Source: Pisaster brevispinus (taxonomy: Eukaryota > Echinodermata > Asteroidea > Forcipulatida > Asteriidae). Taken from it: a DNA stretch of 64,000 nt. Location: positions 5,332,001 to 5,396,000 of the forward strand of contig JAMKCF010000020.1 of NCBI GenBank assembly GCA_023634235.1. The letters run 5' to 3'. The position numbers and the translations under genes are program-made. The notes beneath the pieces are model-generated. The model saw only the letters and a list, made by a program, of their open reading frames with translations. It did no database searches and was not told the origin of the DNA. Shown here piece by piece: positions 25,111 through 44,689 of the stretch (the first letter of the stretch is position 1; every line of letters starts with the position of its first letter).

Positions 25111-27639
25111 GTGTTTTGGGGTTGTTGTTTTTTTTTGGGGGGGTGGTGTTTTTTTTTTGTCGTTTCCCGTTTGTGATTATTAATTCAGGTCAGTTTTACC
25201 CTAAAATGTGTTCGGTGAAGGCCTACCACAAATAAAGCCCGTGTACCGGTGTATGCAACCTGCTATTCATTGTCCATCTTGTGTCATACCTGATGGGGCA
25301 CGACCCCCTCGCCGATCGACTGGCTAGATAAGGTTTGTAGTACAGGCCTCTGACCTGACTAGCTAATATAGGGGAACTGGCTTGAAAAACAAACGGGTAG
25401 CGAGGAAAAAACGGCTAATGCTGGAGTCAAACTCACAACAGCTCGCTCCCGTAATACTATAGAGTTGTACCAACCTTGTTCTTTGTTGGTGGTCCTTGTG
25501 GCAATCGTCTATTGCTCTGCAGTGGGGCCAGTTCAGATCGTTATCTGCCGATTGATACAATCAACAATTGTTCAAAGTTAATTTTGGGATCATAGATCCA
25601 GGACAAACACAAGAACTTATCCGAATTAAGCAACTTTGGGTGTTGATGCAGCATTTGGCTACTGCGGCACACACCAAAGTCATCTTACTCGCGCAGATTG
25701 TTTACAACAGTTGTCAACAGAGGGCGGTATTCGTTTTTCTTTATTCTTCCAGAGATTTGTCCAAAAGCTGTATGAATGCAGCAATCAGTGCATTGATGAT
25801 TTCTGTGCCGTCAAATGCTCAGAACATAAGTAATCTAAAGTGAGAAAATGGTATGCACTTTAACTATCAGTGTGCTTTCAAATTGAGCCAAAAGACTTGT
25901 TTTGAAAATCACAAACCTTGTACTTTTCATCAAATAGCTCAAATAAAATAATTTGTGCGTCTTTAGTGAGTATCACACAAAGGGAAAATATAATATAAGA
26001 CTTAAACCTTAACTCAACATCCCATGAAATGAGCAAATTACGTAATTGCTGAACAAATGTATTTTGCATATTCCTTTGATAAGAAGTCATAAACTTTTTA
26101 CTAGAGTTCCACGAGAAGAATATACACACAATTATTGTTTATCACGTTGTACCGGTGAAGTACACTAAACGGTGTGCATAATGGTTGTGTGCAAAATCAA
26201 AATCGTTTCCACCAGCAGTCCAAGGGGCCGTGCCTGTGGGTTTGGTAAGAAATATCAAGAAGAAACGGTTCAACTCCGGCCCATTCTTTTCTTCTTCCTG
26301 ATCCTGGGACAACTACACTCACCTTTACTTCCAGAGAATGGAACACAAGGAGCTGGAGTCAGTGCGGCAACTTTCATAGCCGTGGATCAAACAGTAAAAG
26401 CCAAGTTCGCCATCATTCTTTGAGAAGTATGTACGTTGTTCTGCACTCACGTCAGAAAACGTTTTGAGTATACACATGTAAGTATACGTAATGCCATGTC
26501 ACACGCGCATACTTGACAAAAATGCGATAAGAGATCTCTATTGTTAGAAACAGAGTTGTCTTCAGTTTGTAATACTGCACTGTGCAGGGCAAAACTATAA
26601 ATTGTCTTGTTGTTACATGTATACACAATTAAGCAATCGTTTCAGATGCATGGGATTGTGACTGCATGGGGATGGATGCAACGTTATGATTAAAACAGCT
26701 GGTAATCTGAATGTGTCTACTTACAGTGTTGACATCCGATACAACCCAACTCGTTGGTGCACTGTCGTTGCGACCTGGGTGGCTTGTAATAAATAGTTAC
26801 AAGTTCTCAGACGAGCAGGGAAAATTATTTTGATAGTGAAACAGGCCAGTCTTGTTACAGCTTACATCACTGTAGTGTGTACATGGTAGGATAACATAGT
26901 CTACACAAATTGAACTCCCGGATGTTCTGTTCATTTTCAGACCCAATCCTTCTTCCCTCCATTTCACAATTTTGCAAAACAATGCAACACGTACAACGTG
27001 CACAGATGCCATGCCAACACTGGTGTTCTTTCGTTTAGACGGTTTATTGTACGTATTAATTAAACCGTGCCGCGAGTACCATCCAATCGGAAGACACTTT
27101 ACGACACAAGGCCCGCCCATGGGCCCGCCTATACGTCACTTCATCCAATCGTGTGTGGGCAGTGTACCTGGGTCATTGTAATTTCTTTGTGGTTTTGGAA
27201 TGCCTTTTAAATTAGCTGCGATTACACCAGATTCCTTTCATTGTCAAGTGGTCTTTTTTGGTTAGTTAAATAAATCCAATGCCATAGGCTACACACATAC
27301 TTTTCCTGCATGGAACAGGCTGATGTGATTTAGACAAATTTAAATGCATTTCTCCACCGCATTCATACCGTAACATTTGACTTATGGGTGGGAATGATAA
27401 GTTTCTGCACTGGTACTCCTCGTGACTATGGGACCTTCGTGGGCGTGTTGTACTTCTTGGCTTCTGATTTGATGGTAAAGTACAGCGTTGATAGTGACGT
27501 AGCCTGGGCATACACTGTGCTTGTTTGCGGAATCGAGTAAGAGGGTCACTGGTGGTGGAGATGTAAAAATGTAGCCATTAATTCAAACTTAAACATGTTT
27601 TTGATAACAAGTACAATGTTAGTGTCCTATTAAAATGTC
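25111..27639. other. Unassigned intergenic DNA
   Basis: A frame ending at 25833 encodes a Cys-containing peptide (AAFGYCGTHQSHLTRADC...). No partner exons or known domain could be seen. The rest holds simple T/G tracts at 25120-25160 and no gene. Confidence 0.4.
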
Positions 27640-28001
27640 ATGAAGTTCCCAGTGTAAGTGATACTCCAGCTTCGTTGCTTTTCGTAAACAATAATTATTA
27701 TCATAACCATGGGCAACATTCCAATCACATTGACTGGCTCAATGATGATGTTTCAAATTTAATTGTACCAGCATGTATAGACTGTTTCCCTGTCCTTATC
27801 CTTGCGGATAAGGACAGGCACTGGCCCAGCGATTTCATTGGATACAATGATTTCATTGGATAAACGTGCAGAGACGTAAGCGAATAGTCGCGACGTGTGA
27901 ATGGAGGGGAGGTCAAAGGTACATCTGCCAACATCCGGTCTGGCAGGTATCTGGCGTTATTCACGAGCCTCGAAGTGTGACGTCAGATGTTCGGGCTACC
28001 A
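27640..28001 (+). repeat. Dispersed repeat family K, copy 1
   Basis: Matches 47270-47680: TCCCTGTC(C)TTATCC, GGTCAAAGGTACATCTG, GGTCTGGCAGG/GATCCTGCCCGG, and GCCTCGAAGTGTGA. A perfect hairpin with the 13-bp stem CCTGTCCTTATCC sits at about 27790-27819. Confidence 0.6.
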
Positions 28002-28010
28002 CGTAGTGTG

Positions 28011-28218
28011 TTCGCTCGGCCCCAGCGGCCTATCCAGGACCGCTGGGATGGGCAAATCAGCTTGCACAGATTCTTGTTCAGGAAGTACGTCATGCGTGCA
28101 GTGCTTGCAGCGGGAGTGTGGTGCATGATGGGACTGAGCATAAACCAATGAGCGTGCTTGATACGTTTGCCCATCCCAGCGCCTTTGGTTTTAAGGCAAG
28201 GCGCTGGGGACGAGCGAA
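28011..28218 (+). mobile_element. MITE family L, 208 bp, with 9-bp target-site duplication
   Basis: Terminal inverted repeats are TTCGCTCGGCCCCAGCG and CGCTGGGGACGAGCGAA. The 9-bp flank CGTAGTGTG is perfect at 28002-28010 and 28219-28227. There is no coding capacity. A 9-bp duplication fits the Mutator (MULE) or Merlin superfamilies; which one is not decided by the sequence. Confidence 0.92.
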
Positions 28219-28692
28219 CGTAGTGTGCTGTTAATATAAAATAGAGGGCGTACTTGCTGTGTCTCGTACAGAGCTGGGGTGCGTTCCACTTGCGCAAACG
28301 TTGGCAATGTTTGCGCACGTTTGCCAACAATTTCAAGTGGAACGAGTTGTGCGCCGCCACCGTTTGCAAACGTTAGCAACCATAGACGAACGTATTTCTG
28401 AGGTGTTGGTGGGTGATTTTTAAAATGGCGGTAAGCAGACGATATTATTTTCTTGTCAGGAAAATGCTTATCGTGTTTTCAGTGGTTGATAACACGGTCA
28501 GATGGAGTTGGAATAACAACTTGTTAGTTGATGCTGTGTTGTACAAATGAGGACTAAAATAATACCTACAATACAGCAAAAACCAAGTTACAAAAAATAG
28601 AATACATACGGTGTCGCCATCTTCATTACAAAGCGCCGCCATATTGACATCACGAAGTGCGCAACCAATCGTACACCAATGGTCACAAAGCT
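28219..28692. other. DNA between the two family L copies
   Basis: Contains an imperfect foldback at about 28268-28345 built on GCGTTCCACTTG and CAAGTGGAACG with repeated TTTGC/GCAAAC motifs. No gene is seen. Confidence 0.5.
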
Positions 28693-28948
28693 TTCGCTCG
28701 TCCCCAGCGCCTTGCCTTAAAACCAAAGGCGCTGGGATGGGCAAACGTATCAAGCACGCTCATTGGTTAATGCCAAAGATCGTATAGCGCCGTACGGCGC
28801 TATACGATCTTTGGTTAATGCTCAGTCCCACCATGCATCACACTCACGCTGCAAGCACTGCACGCATGACGTACTTCCTGAACAAGAATCTGTGCAAGCT
28901 GATTAGCCCATCCCAGCGGTCCTGGATAGGCCGCTGGGGCCGAGCGAA
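28693..28948 (-). mobile_element. MITE family L, second copy, interrupted
   Basis: Same ends in the opposite orientation, with a perfect 9-bp flank CACAAAGCT at 28684-28692 and 28949-28957. The length is 256 bp, exactly 48 bp more than the other copy; a 42-bp palindrome plus a 6-bp direct repeat accounts for the difference. Confidence 0.92.
28773..28814. mobile_element. 42-bp perfect palindrome inserted in a MITE
   Basis: Half-site CCAAAGATCGTATAGCGCCG plus one base meets its exact complement at the centre CGTACG. The hexamer TTAATG flanks it at 28767-28772 and 28815-28820. The intact sister MITE at 28011 has a single TTTATG-type site here, so the palindrome is an insertion. Alternative boundaries (38-bp insert with 10-bp duplication TTGGTTAATG) fit equally. 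Confidence 0.85.
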
Positions 28949-30600
28949 CACAAAGCTCTGAGAGTCAATGACCGTTGGGGCGCTGTAAGTATTCCACTTC
29001 AATCTACTGTACATGTACATGTACATGGCCGCTAAGTTTTGGGGTGCACCCACTAATAGAGGAAAAACAGAGCGTCGGCCTCCTTAATATTACAGGCCCT
29101 CCAAATATTCAATGTTCGACAGTTTTGACAGTTTTGACAGCCAACTAAAAGGGATCAGTGTAAAAAAATTGCCCAATTGTTACCCGAGGGTTGTTGACTT
29201 CCAAATTGGGGTATTTGGATGACATTGGCCACAAAAAAAGGTTCTACATGTACATGTACATGTACGTGAATTTTAAAACCCCACTAAAAACAAACACGTT
29301 TTGACCCAAAGTCAATCGAATGGATGCCATTATAGCAGCTAACCCCGTTTATATATTTAAAAAATGCTACAGACCAAACCAAAAGGGCCGACTACATTTA
29401 AACTTGTGCATGTACATGTACAATACTTCGTTCCAGTGTTTTTAATTTGAGCGTTCAAACTCCAACCTTTTCGGCATTTTACCCGGTCAGTTTCCGTTGT
29501 GCTTTATAAATTGATATTAAAAATACAATTTCGGATCCTTTGTGACCGTTGCTCAGCCGAGTTTTCACAGCTTAAAATTAACACACACGTTAAAATAGTG
29601 GTTGAACGAGATTTTAAAATCCTACCCCACACAGTGTACACACATTTAATAAGGGTACCAGACTAGACAGCAAGTATTTTTCAATTTTTTTTTATTGATC
29701 GCCAAGTCACTGAAATGCACTTACGTTTTATTGACTTGTATTTGACGCCAATTATGATGCATCCACACCCAATGCGTCAAACTAAAATATCAACTGGCGC
29801 TAGGGTAGGGTAATAACAGTGTAACTTAGATGACGGTTTTCTTTCCTCTTTGAGAAATAAATGATGAAGTACAAGATGTTTTGTCTTTTTTCTTAAATAT
29901 CAACTTATAATTGTTTTTGTCTTAAAAGACGCCGTGGTAACAAACACATTAAAAACATCAACTCAATACATGTCATGTATCCAACCAGGTTTCTCAAGTC
30001 TTGTTGTGAAAACAACCACCGAAACATCAATTTAATTTTTTGCTCTTAATAAGGAAAAATGGAGTGCTTATATCACTTTTACGGAGCGGAATATTCCTCA
30101 CTCCATCACCCTCAAAAGAATGTTGTATTACATGGTCGGTTGATTTAATTTAACAAATACATTCACTGTACAGCCACAATAAACATCGATTTAAGTTATT
30201 TTATCCAATATTAACATGATGCTCGTCTTTCCTTGACTTTGACCCATTTAAAACTGAACATAATAACAAGTGTGACTTTTGTTTCCAACCCCACCCTCTG
30301 CACAATTAAGACCATTTTTATCTTTTATATTTTCTTCCATGGAACTGGCCAAAATAATTGACTTGAGATACTTTCTCGTATGTAAAGTACTTTTTTAAGT
30401 GCTGCTTCACCACCAAAAAATAATAATAAATTGCTAATTGAGTGCTTGCTTCTGCTTTTTAGTTTGCTTTCCTGCGGAAAAACTTCCTGTGGTTTATACT
30501 ACTTTCTCCTTTTCCCCTTGCTTTCAGAGGATCATGTACTTTGATAATTTGATTGGCTACGCATTTAAGAACATAGACAGGGGCAATGCTTGTTTTCATG
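28949..30600. other. Intergenic DNA downstream of eEF1A
   Basis: Has short CATGTACATGTA palindromic runs at 29010, 29250 and 29408. The right end should include the eEF1A 3' UTR and polyadenylation site. No other gene is seen. Confidence 0.5.
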
Positions 30601-30665
30601 GTATATGGTTTTACATTACGTGCCCGCAATAGAGGCTTAGAGGCAGAGGCTAGGAGGACCTGCCA

Positions 30666-38172
<7,507 letters not shown>

Positions 38173-38583
38173 TCACCAGAAGCTTGGTAGTTAATTTGGT
38201 ATTATTGAAGGCTGCAAAACAAAAAAATAAGCCGTTCACTTGGCGGGGTTCACAATTAATTAGAATTTAACCTATACAACTTCACTGCCAAAATGTTTAC
38301 AGCTATCTCCCTGAACAGTGGTCCACAAGTAAAGTAATAGTTATAACATGCAAGGACCATAAACATACATGTACACTTACAGTCCAAGCGGTTTGGTCTA
38401 CTAAAACAATGTGTAATCCACTGGCCAATATCATTTATAATACACTTTCAAGTTAAGTCAAACAAAAATGGTAGAGTATAAAGGAAAAACGTAAAGATAA
38501 AGCATTTATTCAAACACACTGACGAGTGGCTGTAAGTTGCAGGGCGGCAGTTTATACATCATGCAAGTTGAGTCTTGGATATA

Positions 38584-39314
38584 CAGTCGACTCTTGTTAA
38601 TACGAGCTCGGAAGATATGAGATGCCGGTTAATACGAGGTGTTTCACCGGTCCCGAACTGTCCCATGCGTGTTTCTATGTCTTAAAAAACGGAAGATATG
38701 AACACGGCCGTAACGAGAACACGGATAATACAAGGTATTTTTGCGGCCCCATGATGACAAAATGTATTGTTTTTCATACTTTAGAAGCGAAATCTGTAAA
38801 ATATTGTTGCGTAAAAGCTTACCAGTCAGTTAAGGTTCTGAAATTACATGCTTGTTGCCAAATAATTTATCGGATAGGACTGGCTCCACGGTTCTGTCTG
38901 ATCCAAAAACCAGAAACATTTCGCTGGTAAGTTTATGCTTCATATGCTTCTTTGCTTACACGCTGACGGCTACCAGCAAAAACAACGCTCAGCATAGGCG
39001 CTAACGCAGTATCAATCTGCCACATCATGGTCACATGAACAGCAAGTTTGACATGACTTTGCTATGATTTTTATCTTGAGTTATACACAATATTAAATTT
39101 CTATCATTTATATTTTTGTGTACAGGATGCTTGTAAGAACTGTACTAGGAAGCAAACCGCTCCGTTCTAGCCTAGACACGTGTTGTGCATGCACTATGAC
39201 GACGTATGTATATATGTACATGTTCATGTAGTGTAAATAGTGCGCTGCGTTTTAGACGAGGTTCGGATAAGACGAGGCCAGTCCGGCGGACCTTGTATTA
39301 ACGAGAGTCGACTG
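38584..39314. mobile_element. pogo/Tigger-like MITE, 731 bp, in eEF1A intron 1
   Basis: Ends are CAGTCGACTCTTGTTAATAC and the complement of TTGTATTAACGAGAGTCGACTG, flanked by TA on both sides. This terminus and the TA duplication fit the pogo/Tigger group of Tc1-mariner. No transposase frame remains. Confidence 0.8.
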
Positions 39315-40699
39315 TATGATATTGTATGGTAAGAAAGTGCGACAGTAGGAGGGTGAATGCAGCCTAAAAAATTTCAGCCTTCTTATTTCCTACTATGAAA
39401 CAAAGCACATTCTATTCTGTGCACAACATACATGTACCTTGTTTACTGCTATGTACAGAGTAGCTGTTTAATGTATTTAACAGGGACACTTTGCATTCAT
39501 GTGTTGACGAAAATATATAGTTGCTAATTAAAAAATTGCTAATTAGTGTCATCCTATTGAATAAAAAAAAATGGACAAGTGAAAAAGCTTGCAAATGTAG
39601 TGAAATTACAAGGTAAATTATCCTGCTTGCTGGTCACAGTAAAAAAATAAATACGGGCAAACCCTGTTTAAGTGTTGAGTAAATTTGATACTAACAAGTC
39701 TTATCATACTGGTTGTTACTATAACAAAATGTGTTCTGAAAATGCTTTGGAGTCCAAGCCTTAAATTTAAACTATCATTTAAAAAGACTTAAATCTTTTC
39801 TTTTTTTAAAACCATTTCAGCACTGATGGCAGCTTAACTCAACTGAGCACTTGTACTGTGCACAGTGTATTTGTATTTGTTCAATACCGAAAATACCGTC
39901 TCGCTCACTTTTTCAATTTCAATACTCAATATAAAAAGAGTCACCAATGCATGTGCAGTAGCCTTTACAAGAAAGAAAGAAAAGCTATTTGTTAGCCCAT
40001 AAAAATGAGATTAGAAAGCCTAGTTGTCCATTTCGAGCAGCCTGTTTATTGTTAGCGGTTTTCAGCTTTACACACATCGCACGTTTGGCATTCTGCGTGC
40101 CATTTGCCATTTGGGTGAGGTACCATCTCAAGGGGGCAATCAAATAAGTTGCGACAAATAGCGTCAAACTTCTGATACACAATGACAATCTGCAACTTCC
40201 TGGTTATACGTTCGGATCGGAGTTTGGGCGCGCTGGTTATCAAGTACATGCATTAGCATTGTACAACTGGGTGTGCAGGTACCAACAAGATACCGACTGC
40301 ATGTGCATACGACGTTAAGAATAGATGGCGAAATTTTCATAAACAATGAGATTTTCCTAGCATTATTGTTTTATCTATTTTCCTAGAACTATCCACGGAC
40401 AGTAGGCTTATTTTTATGTTGAAAACATTTTACCTTGCTTCCCAAGGTAACACACACAAAAGTAAAAATCCCACGTTGAAAACTAGTCAATTTATTTGTC
40501 CGAATAAAAGGAAAAAAACAAGCTCAGAGCTAACCTGTTGTTAAATAACCACGATTGTCTGGCCTCAATTCAGTCAATGACGTGAGTGAGGATGCGTGGT
40601 GTCTGTTGTGCTTCTTTCATTGTTTTCCACCCATCCGAAAAGTTCCCGGTAATACCGTGGTATTTTGGCTACGGTATCAAAAACCACCCAAGCTTACTT
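39315..40699. other. eEF1A intron 1, unassigned part
   Basis: AT-rich. A scrap resembling the piggyBac-type MITE (CCTTGCTTCCCAAGGTAACACAC) occurs at 40432. No intronic RNA gene could be recognised. Confidence 0.4.
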
Positions 40700-41130
40700 C
40701 TGTGCATTATGCCCTGCTTCCCAAGATAACATACAAAAATACTTTCAATGCCATTTGTTAAAAAGCCAATGTTTTGTCTATGTTCGCCCCTCCATCATTA
40801 GAAAGAGAAAGATTGAGTTTTTCCAATGATGGTAAAATAAAATTGGGTTGCTATTATTCAATCACTTCAAATTGCAGTGGGAAAAGATTCTAAATGAAAA
40901 AACCTTCTATGGAGTGCCATAAGGTTGTTTGCAAAAAGTGTTAAGGTTAACAGAACACACTGAGGAAACAAAGACCACGAACTTCAATGATTTTTTTAAA
41001 TCAGAGGGAATTCAATAAGTAAGACAATTTGCTTTACTTATTATGCTCTCAAATAAAATTTTTAAGGTTATAATACAGTTTGTAAGATCAAACCTTGAAC
41101 AAAAGCTTCGTGTTGTGTGACAATGTGTTT
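40700..41130. mobile_element. piggyBac-type MITE, partial copy
   Basis: Matches the inside of 55412-55971: CTTCCCAAGATAACATAC, TTGTTAAAAAGC, GAAAGAGAAAGAT, TCCAATGATGGTAAAATAAA, AGTAAGACAATTTG and TATTATGCTCT. The termini are not identifiable. Confidence 0.7.
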
Positions 41131-43150
41131 CTACCCCTCTAAATATGTGCACCGTTTAAAAACAAGTTGTCTCTTTCAGCCAAAACTGCCAATCCAACAC
41201 TCGGAAATTTAAATCATAAATGTGCTATAGAATATTGAATGAGTGATTGCTCTAAATAGTACCTCGAATTGTTTTTCCAGGGGTAGTGTAGAAATAAGCA
41301 ATGTTTGGATCATTTATGCACAAAGCTGTTCATGACTAGAAAAAAAACTAGGTTTAACTTCCGATTTGTCATTGCTTAAATAGTTTCCATTAAAAAAAAC
41401 AGGAACTTTAGGCTGATTGAAAGTGCTAAATATTTCACTTACATGCTCAGTTGAATTTTTTTTTTAACTCATCATGAAGCTTCAAAATAATCTTTTTAAA
41501 AGAGGACTTCATCAAATACATTTCTGCTTCTCAGCCATTCTCAAGCAAAGTCTAAATAAAATGCATGTACCAGGCACTTGTTCATTGGCATAGTGGCAAA
41601 TGGCTGGCATATACCGTTTGATACAGTTTTGTAATAAGCATACTTTGTTGCACAATATTGCTTCTTGTCTTTTGTCAATGTATGGGTTGATATGAAAAAA
41701 AAGAAGCTTGCAAGTCTTTTATGAAATCTGGGCCATTTATAGTTGTGCATTCTTTGTCAGTATCATTCTCTACTAATCAAAGAAAGAAAACATGCAGTTT
41801 CATAATGCCCTAATGTTGCGTCAATATCTTTGTTCTGGGGGTGCCAGTCAATTTTCAAAAAACTTGTATAAAACTTTAAGTTACGTCTTGATTGAACATG
41901 CACACTTGCTGCAGCGCCTGTAACTAGTGTTACAGCCGTTGATTTACATCCAAATGCATCGGCAGCAAACCGGACACATGATGTGACAACGATGTGACAT
42001 GATCTACAAGCCGCGACGCAATGGTGTGATAAATATAGTTCGCCAACAGTAACTTGACATCAGGTTTCCGGTGGGAACTTAAAAATCATTGATTTTGAGT
42101 ACAAAAAAATTGATTGCGAGTACAATTAAATGCCTGATGTTGCATCTTTAGAAGCATTGTGAATACAGTAGGCAACTTTGGAGCTTCTTTGTTTGATTGT
42201 TTTGTCATTTTGAATTATTTGTTGTGGCTGGTTGTTGTAAAAAATCAAAGCAAAATGCCCGATTGTGGTGGAACTTACAACATGGAATCCTGGGGCGCTA
42301 GTACAACTGAAGATGTTAAAACCCCATTATTGGGTTACAGCACCCAAGTCTGACTACTGCTGGGTTACCTCAACCTGCCATGTCAGTAGCCGGAGATCAC
42401 ATCTGGCTTTTAAATTCAAATATCAGCCTTTAACAAGAACACTGGCAGACTAGCTTGGTACATTTTCACTAACACCAAATTATAAATTATAAAAATCCTC
42501 TTCCTTCCTTGTCATGTTTGTGGTTTCACTGAAATTGCTCGTTACTAAATAAGATTACTAACTGCAAATTTCAGAAAGACAACTATACTAACTGGTTTAA
42601 TTACTTACTACTGTACTGTAAGAACATCCTACATAGAATTAGAAAGGAACACAGTGATCGCAAAAATTTCCAGACAGCTGTTTAAACACCATTGAGTCTG
42701 CGTGATTCGCCGGTCGGTATCAAGTTACATTGCGTGGGCCTTGGCCACACAAAGTTGCACCTTCTTCTAATTACGATGGCCTAAATTTACCAACATTTAC
42801 AACAAACAAAAACCAAACTCAAATAAATAAGTTGTGACTTGGAAATGTAATACAAACCAGTTGAGTTAAAAAATTATCAATGGTTTAGTTAACAGAACAT
42901 TATTTAATTTGACAAAGACGTCACAAAAAATGTCACATGTAAATGAGGCAAAAGCACAAATGCCGGTGAAACATATTTTTCTAAATTTCACATTTTACCA
43001 AATGACAGACAAAAAATACGTATTCCCATGTTTTCTATGTCTTTCACAGTTTCTGCCGATAACATCTTTGTTACTAGATGGATAGTAAAAACATGAAATT
43101 TAAAAGGATGAAAAATATACAGAGTACCAATAATTTAACACTCGACATAC
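41131..43150. other. eEF1A intron 1, promoter-proximal part
   Basis: AT-rich with no recognised element. TTACATTGCGTGGGCC near 42730 faintly resembles 32690-32870, another eEF1A intron segment. No exon or RNA gene is seen. Confidence 0.4.
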
Positions 43151-43173
43151 CTGATCCGCCACGTATGAAAAGG
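43151..43173 (-). other. EEF1A: eEF1A non-coding first exon with 5' TOP start
   Basis: On the minus strand the transcript would begin CCTTTTC, a 5' terminal oligopyrimidine motif typical of translation-factor mRNAs. It runs to GCGGATCAG followed by the donor GTATGT, making a 23-nt leader exon. It would splice over about 4.9 kb to the acceptor at 38211, just before the coding start. A tiny non-coding TOP exon is also the layout of vertebrate EEF1A1. The placement is inferred from the TATA-to-TOP spacing plus the donor, without transcript evidence. Confidence 0.75.
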
Positions 43174-43273
43174 ACCGAGCCTAGGCAGTCATGTGGCATT
43201 TATACTGACAGGGAGGGGTTGCATGTATTGACGTCATTATTCACAATTGACGACCCCCTGAAACATTGCGCAA
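43174..43273 (-). promoter_or_regulatory. eEF1A core promoter: TATA box, CRE and C/EBP-like site
   Basis: A TATAAA box (plus-strand tttata) lies at 43199-43204, its 5' T 31 bp upstream of the proposed TOP start at 43173. A perfect cAMP-response palindrome TGACGTCA is at 43229-43236, about 56-63 bp upstream of that start. TTGCGCAA, a C/EBP-type palindrome, is at 43266-43273. A further TATA-like stretch lies near 43309 but is not spaced to a pyrimidine start. Sites are seen directly; their use is inferred. Confidence 0.7.
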
Positions 43274-43610
43274 GGGTCTGGCGATGTGGGGCAATGATAC
43301 AACCTCGTTTATAAAAAACCATCGGCATTGTTCTGCCAAATCCCAACGATCAAACACAAATTTCTCTTTAGGAACGATTGATAAAATCAAAATTCGAAGC
43401 AATTGTTTTGGTTATACGAACAATTATATGTAAAAGGCATTTTGCCCGTTTCATTGAAACAGAAAGAGCCCGTCCCATATCGAAGGCAAGCCTGGGGACG
43501 AGGATGATATAGGCCTGCAATGGCATGTGGTCCTTTTCGAACACAGCTTCACTGGCATCGACCACGGAGATCGTATATCTTTTGGTCATAGAGCGCTATG
43601 GTTTTGTTCC

Positions 43611-44306
43611 GCCCCAACTGGACAATCGTCCCAACTATAGTTGGGACTGGTCCCAACTTGAGTGTTAAAGTTGGGGCGTTCCAACCATAGTTGGGATCGC
43701 AGTAAACACAGACCATCCCCAAAGCACCCCCTGTATGATTAACCTAAACAAAAATAAAATAAGTTTGAAGGTATTAAGACCACTTTATAAGCACATTTAA
43801 GATTAATTCGATTGTTTTTCCAAGAGAAGGACAATTAAAATGTTTGTTTGTTTGTTTGTTTATTTATTTGACAATCTCCACAGAAAACATAAAAATACAA
43901 GTGGACAAAAACAGATATCAAATACAAGTAGGGAAAAGACATTAGAATCTGCATGAGAAATTGTCGAGGATAACACAAAGAAGCTAATTCAACCAAGGGG
44001 CATTTTCTAATCGTCTTGGGCACTGGCTTGCGACCAGCTCTAGCTTCAACCTCAGTTTTGACATTAGTTTGTACAGAGCCGAGAACTGAGTTTGAAAAAA
44101 AACAAAGAATCTTGTTAAAAATCCTTCACGCCGATCGCATCAGCTTGTGAGTCTGCAATAGGTGTCACGCAACAATCCACGCATGATCGATCATTATCCT
44201 GTTGAGCTCTTTTGGCGGTCCCAACTACAGTTGGGACGCCCCAATTTTAATACTCAAGTTGGGACCAGTCCCAACTATAGTTGGGACAATTGTAAAGTTG
44301 GGACTG
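43611..44306. mobile_element. Foldback element built from nested palindromes
   Basis: Arms of about 92 bp (43611-43702, 44216-44306) are over 90 percent identical in inverted orientation. Each arm contains the exact 20-bp palindrome GTCCCAACTATAGTTGGGAC and further GTCCCAACT/AGTTGGGAC units. The arms enclose about 510 bp that includes a GTTTGTTT repeat. It begins about 440 bp upstream of the eEF1A start. Confidence 0.8.
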
Positions 44307-44689
44307 AACATTTTGATTGTTGATCTTGAAAAGAAGGGAAAGTCCATGGTTGAATGAAGGGGGAAATATTGCCCAAACAGAACACGTGGCACACAGATAG
44401 TCACAGCAATGACATAACGGCATTTTAACACACTTATTTGATGACGGTGAATTTCTCTGCGATGAAACATCATTACTAACTATGACTAACGATTCTCCAA
44501 GCCCTCCAAAACAATTCTTTATATTATATAATTTCTCAGAAAAACCAAAAGTTTACCAGAATCATGTATTAAATCTTTTTCTTCTTTTTTTCTTCTATTT
44601 TTAAAAATGAGATACCGTCCAACTCACAAGGCCGGACGGCCACTTCAAGGTGAGGGCTACAATTAACTGATTTGGGATGTCTACCCAGA

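Noticed and set aside
25636..25833. 65-codon Cys-containing frame, possible terminal exon
   Set aside because: No recognised family and no partner exon; an acceptor-like AG upstream is too weak to support a call.
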